Shown here in pieces: positions 1-7,094 of a stretch of 9,906 bases of DNA; within the stretch, counting starts at the first letter, position 1; each line of letters starts with the position of its first letter. Under the pieces are notes generated by a model, which did not search any database, was not told the DNA's origin, and saw only the letters and a program-made list of their open reading frames with translations. The translations under genes and the position numbers were made by a program. Source of the stretch: Bacteroidales bacterium (GTDB lineage: Bacteria > Bacteroidota > Bacteroidia > Bacteroidales > JALTDM01). The stretch spans positions 1 to 9,906 of the forward strand of contig JALTDM010000134.1 in the NCBI GenBank assembly GCA_027074135.1, written 5' to 3'.

Positions 1-11
1 AAAAAAATATA

Positions 12-3000
12 ATGAAGAAATTATTTTTGATATTTACTTTTTTCCCGTTTTTCTTAAATATTTCCCAAGCTCAAAAAAAAATAATCTTAAATGTTGGTGA
101 TGCAAGTTTATATATGTTTCGGGACAACAATAATGTTGAGTGGGCATCTAAAACTTTTCGAGGATTTTACAGTTTAAAATCATATAAGGTTGTGTTTGAT
201 ACTTTATATGAGGATTCAACAGTTATAAATTATCCGAATAATTTTAAAATTTATATAAAAAATGGGTATGCAAAACATAAACCTCTTTCTACAATTACAT
301 TCATAACAAATTTTCAACATGGTGATACATTGTTTAAAATAAAAAATATTCGAGTTTCTTTGACCTCTAACAAAGTAGGAGAAAAAAAATTTGTTCGTTC
401 GTATTCAGACACTTCTGTTTTAGCATCAGGTTCATGGATTAAGGTGAGGTTGAGTTCAGATGGAGTTTATAAATTGACTTACGACGATTTAGTTAGTATG
501 GGGTTTTCTTCACCTGAGAATGTGAGAGTTTACGGATATTCAGGTGGACAACTTTCTTCTTATGTTGATTCAACATATATTGATGATTTACCGGAAGTCC
601 CGGTTGTTTACGTAACGGGTAATGACGGAGTTTTTAATTCCGGAGATTATATTTTATTTTATGCCCAATCGCCAAATAAATGGGCTTGGAATAATGGTTC
701 TAATATGATGTTATTTAATTGGAATTTATATGATGCGTATTCTTATTACTTTATAACATGCAACAGTGGAGAACCCAAACAAATAACTATAAAGGGGGAG
801 GTGGATGGTGTTGCTTCCGACACGCTTACGGAGTTTTTGGCATATTCTGCTCATGATGTTCAATCGGAGAATTTGACACATTCAGGGAACCTATGGGTGG
901 GTGAAAGTTTTGATTACAGGACACCTACAAGATATTTCAAGTTTAATTTTACCGATCTTGATTTGTCAAAGCCTATTCGTACAAAAATTTATGTTGTTGC
1001 ACGTTCAGCTCAAACTACAAATTTTAATGTAAAATTAAATAATTCACCATTAACTACGATTGATGTTTCACCATATGGACATTACTCTTTTGGGAATTAT
1101 AATTATGTAATTTCCGATGCTACCGTGAATAGTAATACATTGGAATATACCATTACTTATAATTATCCTGATTATGATTCAAAAGGATGGTTGAATTATA
1201 TAGATGTTAATGCGTATAAAAAGTTGATATATAGAGGAGGCATGCTTAATTTTAATAATATACCAGATGTGTCTGACTCTTCATGTGTTTTATTTAAAAT
1301 AAAAAATACAACTTCTTATTCTCCTGTATTGTGGGATATTACCAATCCGTTAAATGTTAAAAAAATAGAATATCAAACCGAAGGAAATTATATTATTTTT
1401 AAAGATAGTGCTAATATTATAAAAAAATATATTTTATTTGATGGAACAGTTTATCAAAAACCTGAATACGTTTCAATTGTTAAAAATCAAAATTTACATA
1501 AAATTTCCGATTATGATTTGATAATTATAACTCATCCTAATTTTATGGATTATGCTAAACAAGTTGCAGATTTACACAGAGAAAAGGATGGATTAGATGT
1601 GGGAGTGTTTGATGTTACAAAGATTTATAATGAATTTGCCTCAGGAAGAAAAGAAGCCGGAGCAATACGTAATTTTTTGAAAATGTTTTATGATAGGGCA
1701 AATAATGGTTTGTGTAAAATGCCTAAATATGTTCTATTATTTGGAGATGGTTCCTTTGATAATAAGAATGACTATCCCGGAAATACAAATTTTATTCCAA
1801 CATTTGAGTGGGGTAATTCATTAGATTTGACATCTACATTAGTAATGGATGATTTTTATGTATTACTGGATGAGGGAGAAGGTGGCGCATCCGGTTATAT
1901 TGATATGGGAATAGGTCGTTTCCCTATAAAAAGTAAATCTGAGGCTGCCATAGCTGTTCGCAAGTTGAAACATTATTATGATCCTTCTACATTTGGTTCT
2001 TGGCGTACTCGTATAACTTTTATTGCTGATGACGAAGACAACGGATTGCATCTCAATCAATCTAATACTATTGCAGATTATGTGATGACAAATTATCCTG
2101 AATTTAATGTGAAAAAGATTTTTTTAGATGCATATCAACAAATTAATACACCATCCGGAGAGTCGTATCCTGAAGCAAATACTGCTGTAAATAATGTTAT
2201 AAATAACGGTACTTTGATAATGAATTATACCGGACATGGAAATGAAAGAGGTTTAGCAGCAGAATATGTTGTTTCAACAGCAGAAATGAACCAGTGGGAT
2301 AATTATAATATGATGCCCTTATTTATCACTGCAAGTTGTGAGTTTGCTCCATTTGATAATTATGAAGTGTTGTCGGCAGGGGAATCTCTGTTTTTGAATG
2401 ACAGAGGTGGTGCAATAGCATTGCTTGCTACTACAAGGTTATCCAGTGCTGGACAGAATGCTACTTTAAATATGGCTTTTTATCAGAATGCCTTTACTCA
2501 TAATTTTACCCAAAGACTGGGTGATATTTATATGGGTACTAAATGGATGGCTGGAGTAGATTACAATAAGAGGAAATTTGCTTTGTTAGGAGATCCTGCC
2601 ATGAGATTGGCATATCCTCAATATCGTATTGTTACGGATAGTATCCCAGATACACTTGCTTCAACGGGACTTGTAACGGTGTATGGTAAAATTACCGATT
2701 TTAATGGTAATTTGTTAAATGATTTTAATGGAGTAATTTATCCCACTGTTTACGATAAAAAAGATACGATTCAGACACTTGGGAATGATGAAGATTCTCC
2801 GATTATAAAGTTCGCAGTCAGGGATAAAATTTTGTATAAAGGGAAAGCGAGTGTGAAAAACGGATTGTTCCATTTTAGTTTTGTTGTGCCAATGGATATT
2901 TCTTATAAAAATGGTTTTGGTAAAATAAGTTATTATGCAAATTCAGATTATTTAGATGCAATGGGTTACAAGGATAGTGTTGCTATTTTCGGTATCGATA

Positions 3001-3683
3001 GCAATGGTGTGTCTGATGATATCGGACCTGATATAAAATTATATATGAATGATACAACTTTTGAAGATGGTGGAATAACTAATGAGAATCCTGTTTTATT
3101 GGCATTTTTGGAAGACAGTTCGGGTATAAATACTGCAGGTAATGGTATTGGGCATGATTTGATGGCAGTTCTTGACGGTAATACGGCAAATTCAATAGTT
3201 TTAAATGAATATTATAATGCTGAGCTTGACAATTATCGGAAAGGAAGTGTACGATATGAAATGTATGATTTGGAAGATGGAACACACAATTTAACATTCA
3301 GGGCATGGGATGTTTTGAATAACTATAGTGAGGCAACATTGAATTTTGAAGTTATAAATTCAGGTATTTGTGAAATAAACTTTTTTGGGAATTATCCTAA
3401 TCCTTTTACGGATAAGACAAATTTTATTTTTAAACATAATCATCCCGGAGAAGAAATGGATATTCGTTTAAATATTTATGATATGACTGGAAGATTAATT
3501 TATTCAAAATCACAAAAAGAAAAATATGAAGGATTTACTGCCGGTCCTATTGTTTGGTATGGGGTTGATAATTATGGGAATAAGGTTAGTGAGGGTATGT
3601 ATATTGCTGAAATTGTAGTATTTTTTGAAAATAGTGGAACAAGCTCCCGCGTTAAGAAAAAAATAATGCTTGTAAGGCAATAA
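12..3683 (+). CDS. porU: Type IX secretion system sortase PorU (C25 cysteine peptidase)
   Basis: PorU is the surface sortase of the type IX secretion system: it removes the C-terminal sorting domain of secreted cargo and links the cargo to anionic lipopolysaccharide. The 1223-residue protein starts with a Sec signal peptide (about 1-20, Lys-Lys, a Phe-rich core, then SQAQ). A PorU-type N-terminal region follows at about 138-225. The gingipain-like C25 peptidase domain spans about 505-880. It contains the NYTGHGN motif with the likely catalytic His742 and the ITASCEF motif with the likely catalytic Cys776; the 34-residue spacing is close to that in P. gingivalis PorU. It closes with the conserved LGDPAMRL (about 859-866). 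Beta-sandwich regions follow, then a C-terminal sorting-type domain from about 1120 that includes NYPNPF (1127-1132), a DMTGRLIY segment and a Lys-rich end. The length fits the family. The ATG at 12 is chosen because it gives the complete signal peptide. Only 11 bases upstream are visible, so its promoter cannot be judged. porV follows 72 bases downstream, as in other T9SS genomes. Confidence 0.96.
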   Translation: MKKLFLIFTFFPFFLNISQAQKKIILNVGDASLYMFRDNNNVEWASKTFRGFYSLKSYKVVFDTLYEDSTVINYPNNFKIYIKNGYAKHKPLSTITFITNFQHGDTLFKIKNIRVSLTSNKVGEKKFVRSYSDTSVLASGSWIKVRLSSDGVYKLTYDDLVSMGFSSPENVRVYGYSGGQLSSYVDSTYIDDLPEVPVVYVTGNDGVFNSGDYILFYAQSPNKWAWNNGSNMMLFNWNLYDAYSYYFITCNSGEPKQITIKGEVDGVASDTLTEFLAYSAHDVQSENLTHSGNLWVGESFDYRTPTRYFKFNFTDLDLSKPIRTKIYVVARSAQTTNFNVKLNNSPLTTIDVSPYGHYSFGNYNYVISDATVNSNTLEYTITYNYPDYDSKGWLNYIDVNAYKKLIYRGGMLNFNNIPDVSDSSCVLFKIKNTTSYSPVLWDITNPLNVKKIEYQTEGNYIIFKDSANIIKKYILFDGTVYQKPEYVSIVKNQNLHKISDYDLIIITHPNFMDYAKQVADLHREKDGLDVGVFDVTKIYNEFASGRKEAGAIRNFLKMFYDRANNGLCKMPKYVLLFGDGSFDNKNDYPGNTNFIPTFEWGNSLDLTSTLVMDDFYVLLDEGEGGASGYIDMGIGRFPIKSKSEAAIAVRKLKHYYDPSTFGSWRTRITFIADDEDNGLHLNQSNTIADYVMTNYPEFNVKKIFLDAYQQINTPSGESYPEANTAVNNVINNGTLIMNYTGHGNERGLAAEYVVSTAEMNQWDNYNMMPLFITASCEFAPFDNYEVLSAGESLFLNDRGGAIALLATTRLSSAGQNATLNMAFYQNAFTHNFTQRLGDIYMGTKWMAGVDYNKRKFALLGDPAMRLAYPQYRIVTDSIPDTLASTGLVTVYGKITDFNGNLLNDFNGVIYPTVYDKKDTIQTLGNDEDSPIIKFAVRDKILYKGKASVKNGLFHFSFVVPMDISYKNGFGKISYYANSDYLDAMGYKDSVAIFGIDSNGVSDDIGPDIKLYMNDTTFEDGGITNENPVLLAFLEDSSGINTAGNGIGHDLMAVLDGNTANSIVLNEYYNAELDNYRKGSVRYEMYDLEDGTHNLTFRAWDVLNNYSEATLNFEVINSGICEINFFGNYPNPFTDKTNFIFKHNHPGEEMDIRLNIYDMTGRLIYSKSQKEKYEGFTAGPIVWYGVDNYGNKVSEGMYIAEIVVFFENSGTSSRVKKKIMLVRQ

Positions 3684-3705
3684 TATTTTATTTTAATAGT
3701 TTACT

Positions 3706-3713
3706 TATATTTG
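3706..3713 (+). promoter_or_regulatory. Bacteroidetes-type -7 promoter element upstream of porV
   Basis: TATATTTG matches the Bacteroidetes sigma-ABfr -7 consensus TAnnTTTG exactly and is followed by CA, as is common in this phylum. It lies in the 72-base gap between porU and porV, so transcription would start near 3718-3720 and leave a leader of about 36 bases. No clear TTTG-like -33 box is visible at the expected distance; the region there is simply T-rich. It implies that porV can be transcribed separately from porU. Confidence 0.6.
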
Positions 3714-3755
3714 CACCTCTGAAATTAAGATTTTTCGCAACAAAAATTTAATGTA

Positions 3756-5000
3756 ATGAGAAGATTTTTAGGGCTTTTTATAGGAATACTTACAGCAACA
3801 TTTACGACTTTTGCTCAAAGTACTAATACTACAGGGCAAGTGCTTGATGACTTAAATAATGCAAGACCTATTTTGACAGCAGTTCCTTTTTTGACAATAC
3901 CTGTTGATTCTAGAGCTGGAGGAATGGGAGATGCCGGAGTAGCAACATCTCCGGATATTAATTCCCAATTTCATAATCCTGCAAAATATGTTTTTTCTAA
4001 CAAAGCATTTGGTGCATCTATTTCGTATGCTCCTTGGCTCAGACAATTGGTGCAAGACATTAGTTTGATGTATTTGGCAGGTTATTTTAAGATAGACGAG
4101 AGGCAAGTGTTAAGTGGTGGTCTGAGGTATTTTTCTTTGGGGAATATAACTTTTACTGATATAAATGCTCAAACAATAGGTGATTATAAGCCAAATGAAT
4201 TTTCACTATCAATTGGTTATTCTCGTCTTATGGCTGACAATCTTTCCTCTGCTGTTGTTTTAAGGTACATAAACTCTAATCTTACTCAAGGACAAATGGT
4301 TGAAGGAGTTCCTACTCATCCCGGTAGAAGTGTTGCGTCTGATGTTGCAGTTTATTATCACAAAAAAATAGATATACAAAAAAAACCTTCTACGGTGATG
4401 GCCGGATTGAATATTAGTAATATTGGTGCAAAAATGTCTTATAGTGAAACTGGTGACAAAGAGTTTTTACCCACTATGTTGAAACTTGGCTCTGCCCTAG
4501 AAGTTGAACTTGATGAATACAATAAGATTCAAGGTACAGTAGAGCTGCATAAATTGTTGGTACCTTCTCCTCCTGTTTATGATAATAATGGAAATATTAT
4601 TTATGGAAAGGATCCTAATGTTTCAGTGCCTGTAGGTATGTTTCAGTCATTTTATGATGCACCAGGCATACAAACAGATCCTGAAAATCCGGACCAAAGA
4701 AGTGTGTTTAAAGAAGAAATGATGGAAATAAATTATTTGATAGGTGTTGAATATTGGTATGCAAATCAATTTGCATTGAGGGCCGGTTATTTTCATGAAC
4801 CTACTTTAAAGGGAAACAGAAAATATTTTACTGTAGGATTAGGGTTAAAATTAAATGTTTTTGGAATAGATTTTTCTTATTTAATACCTACAACAGCAAA
4901 TCATCCGTTAGCTAAGACTCTTAAGTTTACCTTATTGTTTGATTTTGAAGCATTGAAAGCAGATGACCAAAAATCCAAGGACAAAACAAAAACAATGTGA
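3756..5000 (+). CDS. porV: Type IX secretion system outer-membrane protein PorV
   Basis: PorV (also called LptO) is an outer-membrane beta-barrel of the FadL-like group. It binds the C-terminal signal of T9SS cargo, shuttles cargo from the SprA translocon and forms the attachment complex with the sortase PorU. The 414-residue product has a signal peptide (1-20, core FLGLFIGILTA, end TFAQ). It then has the PorV family hallmark at about 36-80: PILTAVPFLTIPVDSRAGG, GMGDAGVATSPD, and NPAKY at 74-78. The rest alternates short aromatic strands and polar loops, as expected for a barrel, and the last strand contains TLKFTLLFDF. A short Lys-rich tail ends the protein. The length is typical of the family. 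The ATG at 3756 gives the complete signal peptide; no Shine-Dalgarno sequence is present, and an ATG-TAA pair at 3751 overlaps this start. Its position directly after porU supports the assignment. ispF begins inside its last codons. Confidence 0.96.
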   Translation: MRRFLGLFIGILTATFTTFAQSTNTTGQVLDDLNNARPILTAVPFLTIPVDSRAGGMGDAGVATSPDINSQFHNPAKYVFSNKAFGASISYAPWLRQLVQDISLMYLAGYFKIDERQVLSGGLRYFSLGNITFTDINAQTIGDYKPNEFSLSIGYSRLMADNLSSAVVLRYINSNLTQGQMVEGVPTHPGRSVASDVAVYYHKKIDIQKKPSTVMAGLNISNIGAKMSYSETGDKEFLPTMLKLGSALEVELDEYNKIQGTVELHKLLVPSPPVYDNNGNIIYGKDPNVSVPVGMFQSFYDAPGIQTDPENPDQRSVFKEEMMEINYLIGVEYWYANQFALRAGYFHEPTLKGNRKYFTVGLGLKLNVFGIDFSYLIPTTANHPLAKTLKFTLLFDFEALKADDQKSKDKTKTM

Positions 5001-5475
5001 TTTCCGTATAGGTTACGGGTATGATGTGCACAGGTTTGTCGAAGGACGCAATCTTTTTTTAGGCGGGGTGAAAATTCTATATGAATTTGGTTTAGACGGG
5101 CATTCGGATGCGGACGTCGTGATTCATTCTATATGCGATGCACTGCTTGGTGCAGCTGCTTTAAGAGATATAGGTTATCACTTCCCGGATAATTCTGATA
5201 ATTTTAAAGATATAGACAGTAAAATTTTGCTGCAAAAAACCGTCGAACTTATTAGAAGTAAAGGGTTTGAAATAGGTAATGTTGATGTAACTGTGTGCTT
5301 GCAAGAGCCAAAATTAAAAAATTATATTCAATCGATGCGGGAAACACTTGCAAGAGTAATGAGCATTGATACCGAGAATGTTTCGATAAAAGCAACTACT
5401 ACAGAAGGGTTAGGTTTTGTTGGCAGGAAAGAAGGTATATCTTCATCAGCAGTTGTGCTTATTTATAAACCGTGA
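4963..5475 (+). CDS. ispF: 2-C-methyl-D-erythritol 2,4-cyclodiphosphate synthase
   Basis: IspF converts CDP-methylerythritol 2-phosphate to methylerythritol 2,4-cyclodiphosphate with release of CMP, the fifth step of the cytosolic MEP isoprenoid pathway. The 170-residue protein has the family signature RIGYGYDVHRF with metal ligands Asp21 and His23. It also has DGHSDADVVIHSICDALLG with His47, the third metal ligand His55 and Asp59, then the FPD substrate loop, and KATTTEGLGFVGRKEGI near the C-terminus, which contacts the cytidine nucleotide. All of these match E. coli IspF. The ATG at 4963 is the only in-frame ATG before the signature. It lies 38 bases inside porV and adds about 13 polar residues compared with the usual start just before RIG. 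The overlap suggests translational coupling to porV. From memory, ispF also follows porV in P. gingivalis. It is an ordinary housekeeping gene with no sign of damage; only the exact start is uncertain. Confidence 0.96.
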   Translation: MTKNPRTKQKQCDFRIGYGYDVHRFVEGRNLFLGGVKILYEFGLDGHSDADVVIHSICDALLGAAALRDIGYHFPDNSDNFKDIDSKILLQKTVELIRSKGFEIGNVDVTVCLQEPKLKNYIQSMRETLARVMSIDTENVSIKATTTEGLGFVGRKEGISSSAVVLIYKP

Positions 5476-5515
5476 AATACTTAATTCCCGTTATAAATTA
5501 TTCAAAAAATCTTTA

Positions 5516-5523
5516 TACTTTTA
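5516..5523 (+). promoter_or_regulatory. Possible -7 promoter element before the DUF4199 gene
   Basis: TACTTTTA followed by CA resembles TAnnTTTG with the last G replaced by A. It lies in the 66-base gap after ispF, the only gap of that size before the tight right-hand gene run, so a promoter is expected here. The leader would be only about 12 bases. No -33 TTTG box is visible, and in AT-rich DNA such a match can arise by chance. Confidence 0.35.
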
Positions 5524-5541
5524 CAAGCAAATATTTTAGTT

Positions 5542-6120
5542 ATGGAAAAGAAAAATATGATTTGGAATAATTCCATGAATTATGGTGCGATTTTAGGTGG
5601 GATATTGGTGATTTTTTCTCTGATTGGTTATATGTTTCATACACAGAATGCCACCATTATACAAATCTTAAATTATTTGGCATTGGGCCTTTTGTTATAT
5701 TATGGTACCAAGGTATTAAGGGATAAATACCAGGATGGATACATAACTTATGGCCGTGCTCTTGCCTCAGGTTTTCTGATTTCGGTTTTTGCGGGAATCA
5801 TTGTTTCTTTCTTTGTTTTAATTTATTTAAAATGGTTGGATCCTCAAACAATGGAAACAATTAAAATGCAGTCTCAAAAAATTATGCTTGAAAAAGGTTA
5901 TCCACAAGAACAAATAGATATGTCATTAAAATATATTTCTCCAAATATTTTTGCAATAGGTACAATTTTTTCATTTGCGTTTTGGGGGTTTGTGCTTTCG
6001 CTTATAGCAGCATTTTTATTGAAAAGGGATTCTAATCCTATAGACGACGTTGTAGCGGATGATGATAATATGTCCGAAAAGGTTTCGGAATCTGAAGAGG
6101 TGAAAAAAGATGATAATTAA
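5542..6120 (+). CDS. DUF4199 domain inner-membrane protein
   Basis: This is a 192-residue membrane protein that I recognise as the DUF4199 family, which is common in Bacteroidetes and has no established function. Four hydrophobic segments are visible at about 11-32, 38-56, 73-96 and 135-160. The second hairpin is preceded by the family-like motif DGYITYGRALASGF (65-78), and the last segment has the FWGFVLSLIAAFLLKRD pattern. Between segments three and four is a charged amphipathic stretch (about 100-132). The end (about 163-192) is a hydrophilic, mostly acidic tail rich in Asp, Glu and Lys, probably disordered. No cleavable signal peptide is apparent. The gene starts a close-packed run; a glycosyltransferase gene follows after 16 bases. 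From memory, this pairing recurs across Bacteroidetes, which suggests that the protein assists lipid-linked sugar transfer, but that is inference. No Shine-Dalgarno site precedes the ATG. Confidence 0.85.
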   Translation: MEKKNMIWNNSMNYGAILGGILVIFSLIGYMFHTQNATIIQILNYLALGLLLYYGTKVLRDKYQDGYITYGRALASGFLISVFAGIIVSFFVLIYLKWLDPQTMETIKMQSQKIMLEKGYPQEQIDMSLKYISPNIFAIGTIFSFAFWGFVLSLIAAFLLKRDSNPIDDVVADDDNMSEKVSESEEVKKDDN

Positions 6121-6136
6121 GTAAAATACTGAAAAT

Positions 6137-7090
6137 ATGGACATATCTGTAATAGTACCTTTATATAATGAAGAAGAATCATTGCCCGAACTTCATGATT
6201 GGATTAAGAGGGTAATGGAAGAAAATGGTTTTTCTTACGAGATAATTTTTGTAGATGATGGGAGTAATGACAATTCTTGGAATGTTATTGAAGCATTATC
6301 ACAAACGAATTCAAATGTACGAGGAATAAAATTCAGGCGAAATTACGGTAAGTCCGCCGCATTACACACAGGTTTTTCGGAAGCAAAAGGAGATGTTGTT
6401 ATAACCATGGATGCAGATTTGCAAGATAGTCCCGACGAAATACCGCCTTTGTACAATATGATTATGAAAGACGGGTATGATTTGGTTTCGGGGTGGAAAA
6501 AAATCAGGCACGATCCAATTTCCAAAACCGTTCCGAGTAAGTTTTTCAATTTTGTAACAAGGGTTTTGAGCGGTATCAAGTTGCACGACTTCAATTGCGG
6601 GCTTAAAGCATACAAGCGCGATGTGATAAAAAGCATTGAAGTGTACGGGGAAATGCACCGATACATTCCGGTACTTGCAAAACAAGCAGGGTTTAAAAAT
6701 ATTGGTGAAAAGGTTGTTGTGCACAGAGCAAGGAAATACGGAGTAAGTAAATTCGGGTTCAGCAGGTTTATCAATGGTTTTTTAGATTTGCTTAGTGTAC
6801 TTTTCATAACAAAGTTCGGCAAGAAACCTATGCACTTTTTTGGAGTGTGGGGTACACTTATGTTTTTGGCAGGTGGTATTATTACCGTGTGGATAATTGC
6901 CGAGAAACTTTATAAACTCTATCATCATTTACCTGTACGTGAGGTTGTTGCACAGCCTTTGTTTTATATTGCATTGGTTTTGGTTATTCTTGGTGTACAG
7001 TTGTTTTTGGCGGGTTTCCTCGGAGAACTTGTTTCACGTTCGTCAAGTGACAGGAATAAATATTTAATTGCAGAAAAACTAAATTTTTAA
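6137..7090 (+). CDS. Membrane-anchored family 2 glycosyltransferase (GtrB/DPM1-like)
   Basis: This is a 317-residue enzyme of the polyprenyl-phosphate sugar transferase group (GT2, GT-A fold). Such enzymes move a sugar from a nucleotide donor to undecaprenyl phosphate on the cytoplasmic face of the membrane. The N-terminal domain starts with VIVPLYNEEESLPEL. It has the nucleotide-binding pair Asp40-Asp41 in FVDDGSNDNSW, the LRRN-like motif FRRNYGKSAAL (66-76), and the metal-binding DAD motif at 92-94 in MDADLQDSPDE. The substrate-side motif HDFNCGLKAYKRDV (150-163) and the basic HRARKYGVSKFGFSRF (196-211) are also present. Two C-terminal membrane helices lie at about 232-257 and 273-297, followed by a short cytoplasmic end with the typical GELVSR. 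All catalytic motifs appear intact. The donor sugar cannot be read from the sequence. It follows the DUF4199 gene by 16 bases and precedes the PGK-like gene by 4 bases. Stretches such as 6601-6660 have about 45% G+C, higher than in the neighbours. Confidence 0.92.
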   Translation: MDISVIVPLYNEEESLPELHDWIKRVMEENGFSYEIIFVDDGSNDNSWNVIEALSQTNSNVRGIKFRRNYGKSAALHTGFSEAKGDVVITMDADLQDSPDEIPPLYNMIMKDGYDLVSGWKKIRHDPISKTVPSKFFNFVTRVLSGIKLHDFNCGLKAYKRDVIKSIEVYGEMHRYIPVLAKQAGFKNIGEKVVVHRARKYGVSKFGFSRFINGFLDLLSVLFITKFGKKPMHFFGVWGTLMFLAGGIITVWIIAEKLYKLYHHLPVREVVAQPLFYIALVLVILGVQLFLAGFLGELVSRSSSDRNKYLIAEKLNF

Positions 7091-7094
7091 GAAT

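Noticed and set aside
12..3683. Reading the C25 protein as a secreted gingipain-like protease rather than PorU
   Set aside because: The PorU-type N-terminal region, the overall length, the LGDPAMRL ending of the peptidase domain and the adjacent porV all favour the sortase.
3684..3755. Search for a terminator after porU
   Set aside because: The T-rich stretch directly after the stop codon has no preceding GC-rich stem, so a rho-independent terminator is not supported.
5476..5541. Search for a terminator or regulatory RNA between ispF and the DUF4199 gene
   Set aside because: No stable stem followed by a T-run could be paired by eye. Only A/T-rich sequence and a possible -7 element are present.
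6343..6822. A 159-codon open frame on the - strand, with a second one nested in another frame (6362-6724), inside the glycosyltransferase gene
   Set aside because: Both run antisense to the conserved catalytic core of a clear GT2 gene, show no recognisable motifs, and have no upstream signals. They are best explained as by-products of the coding strand.
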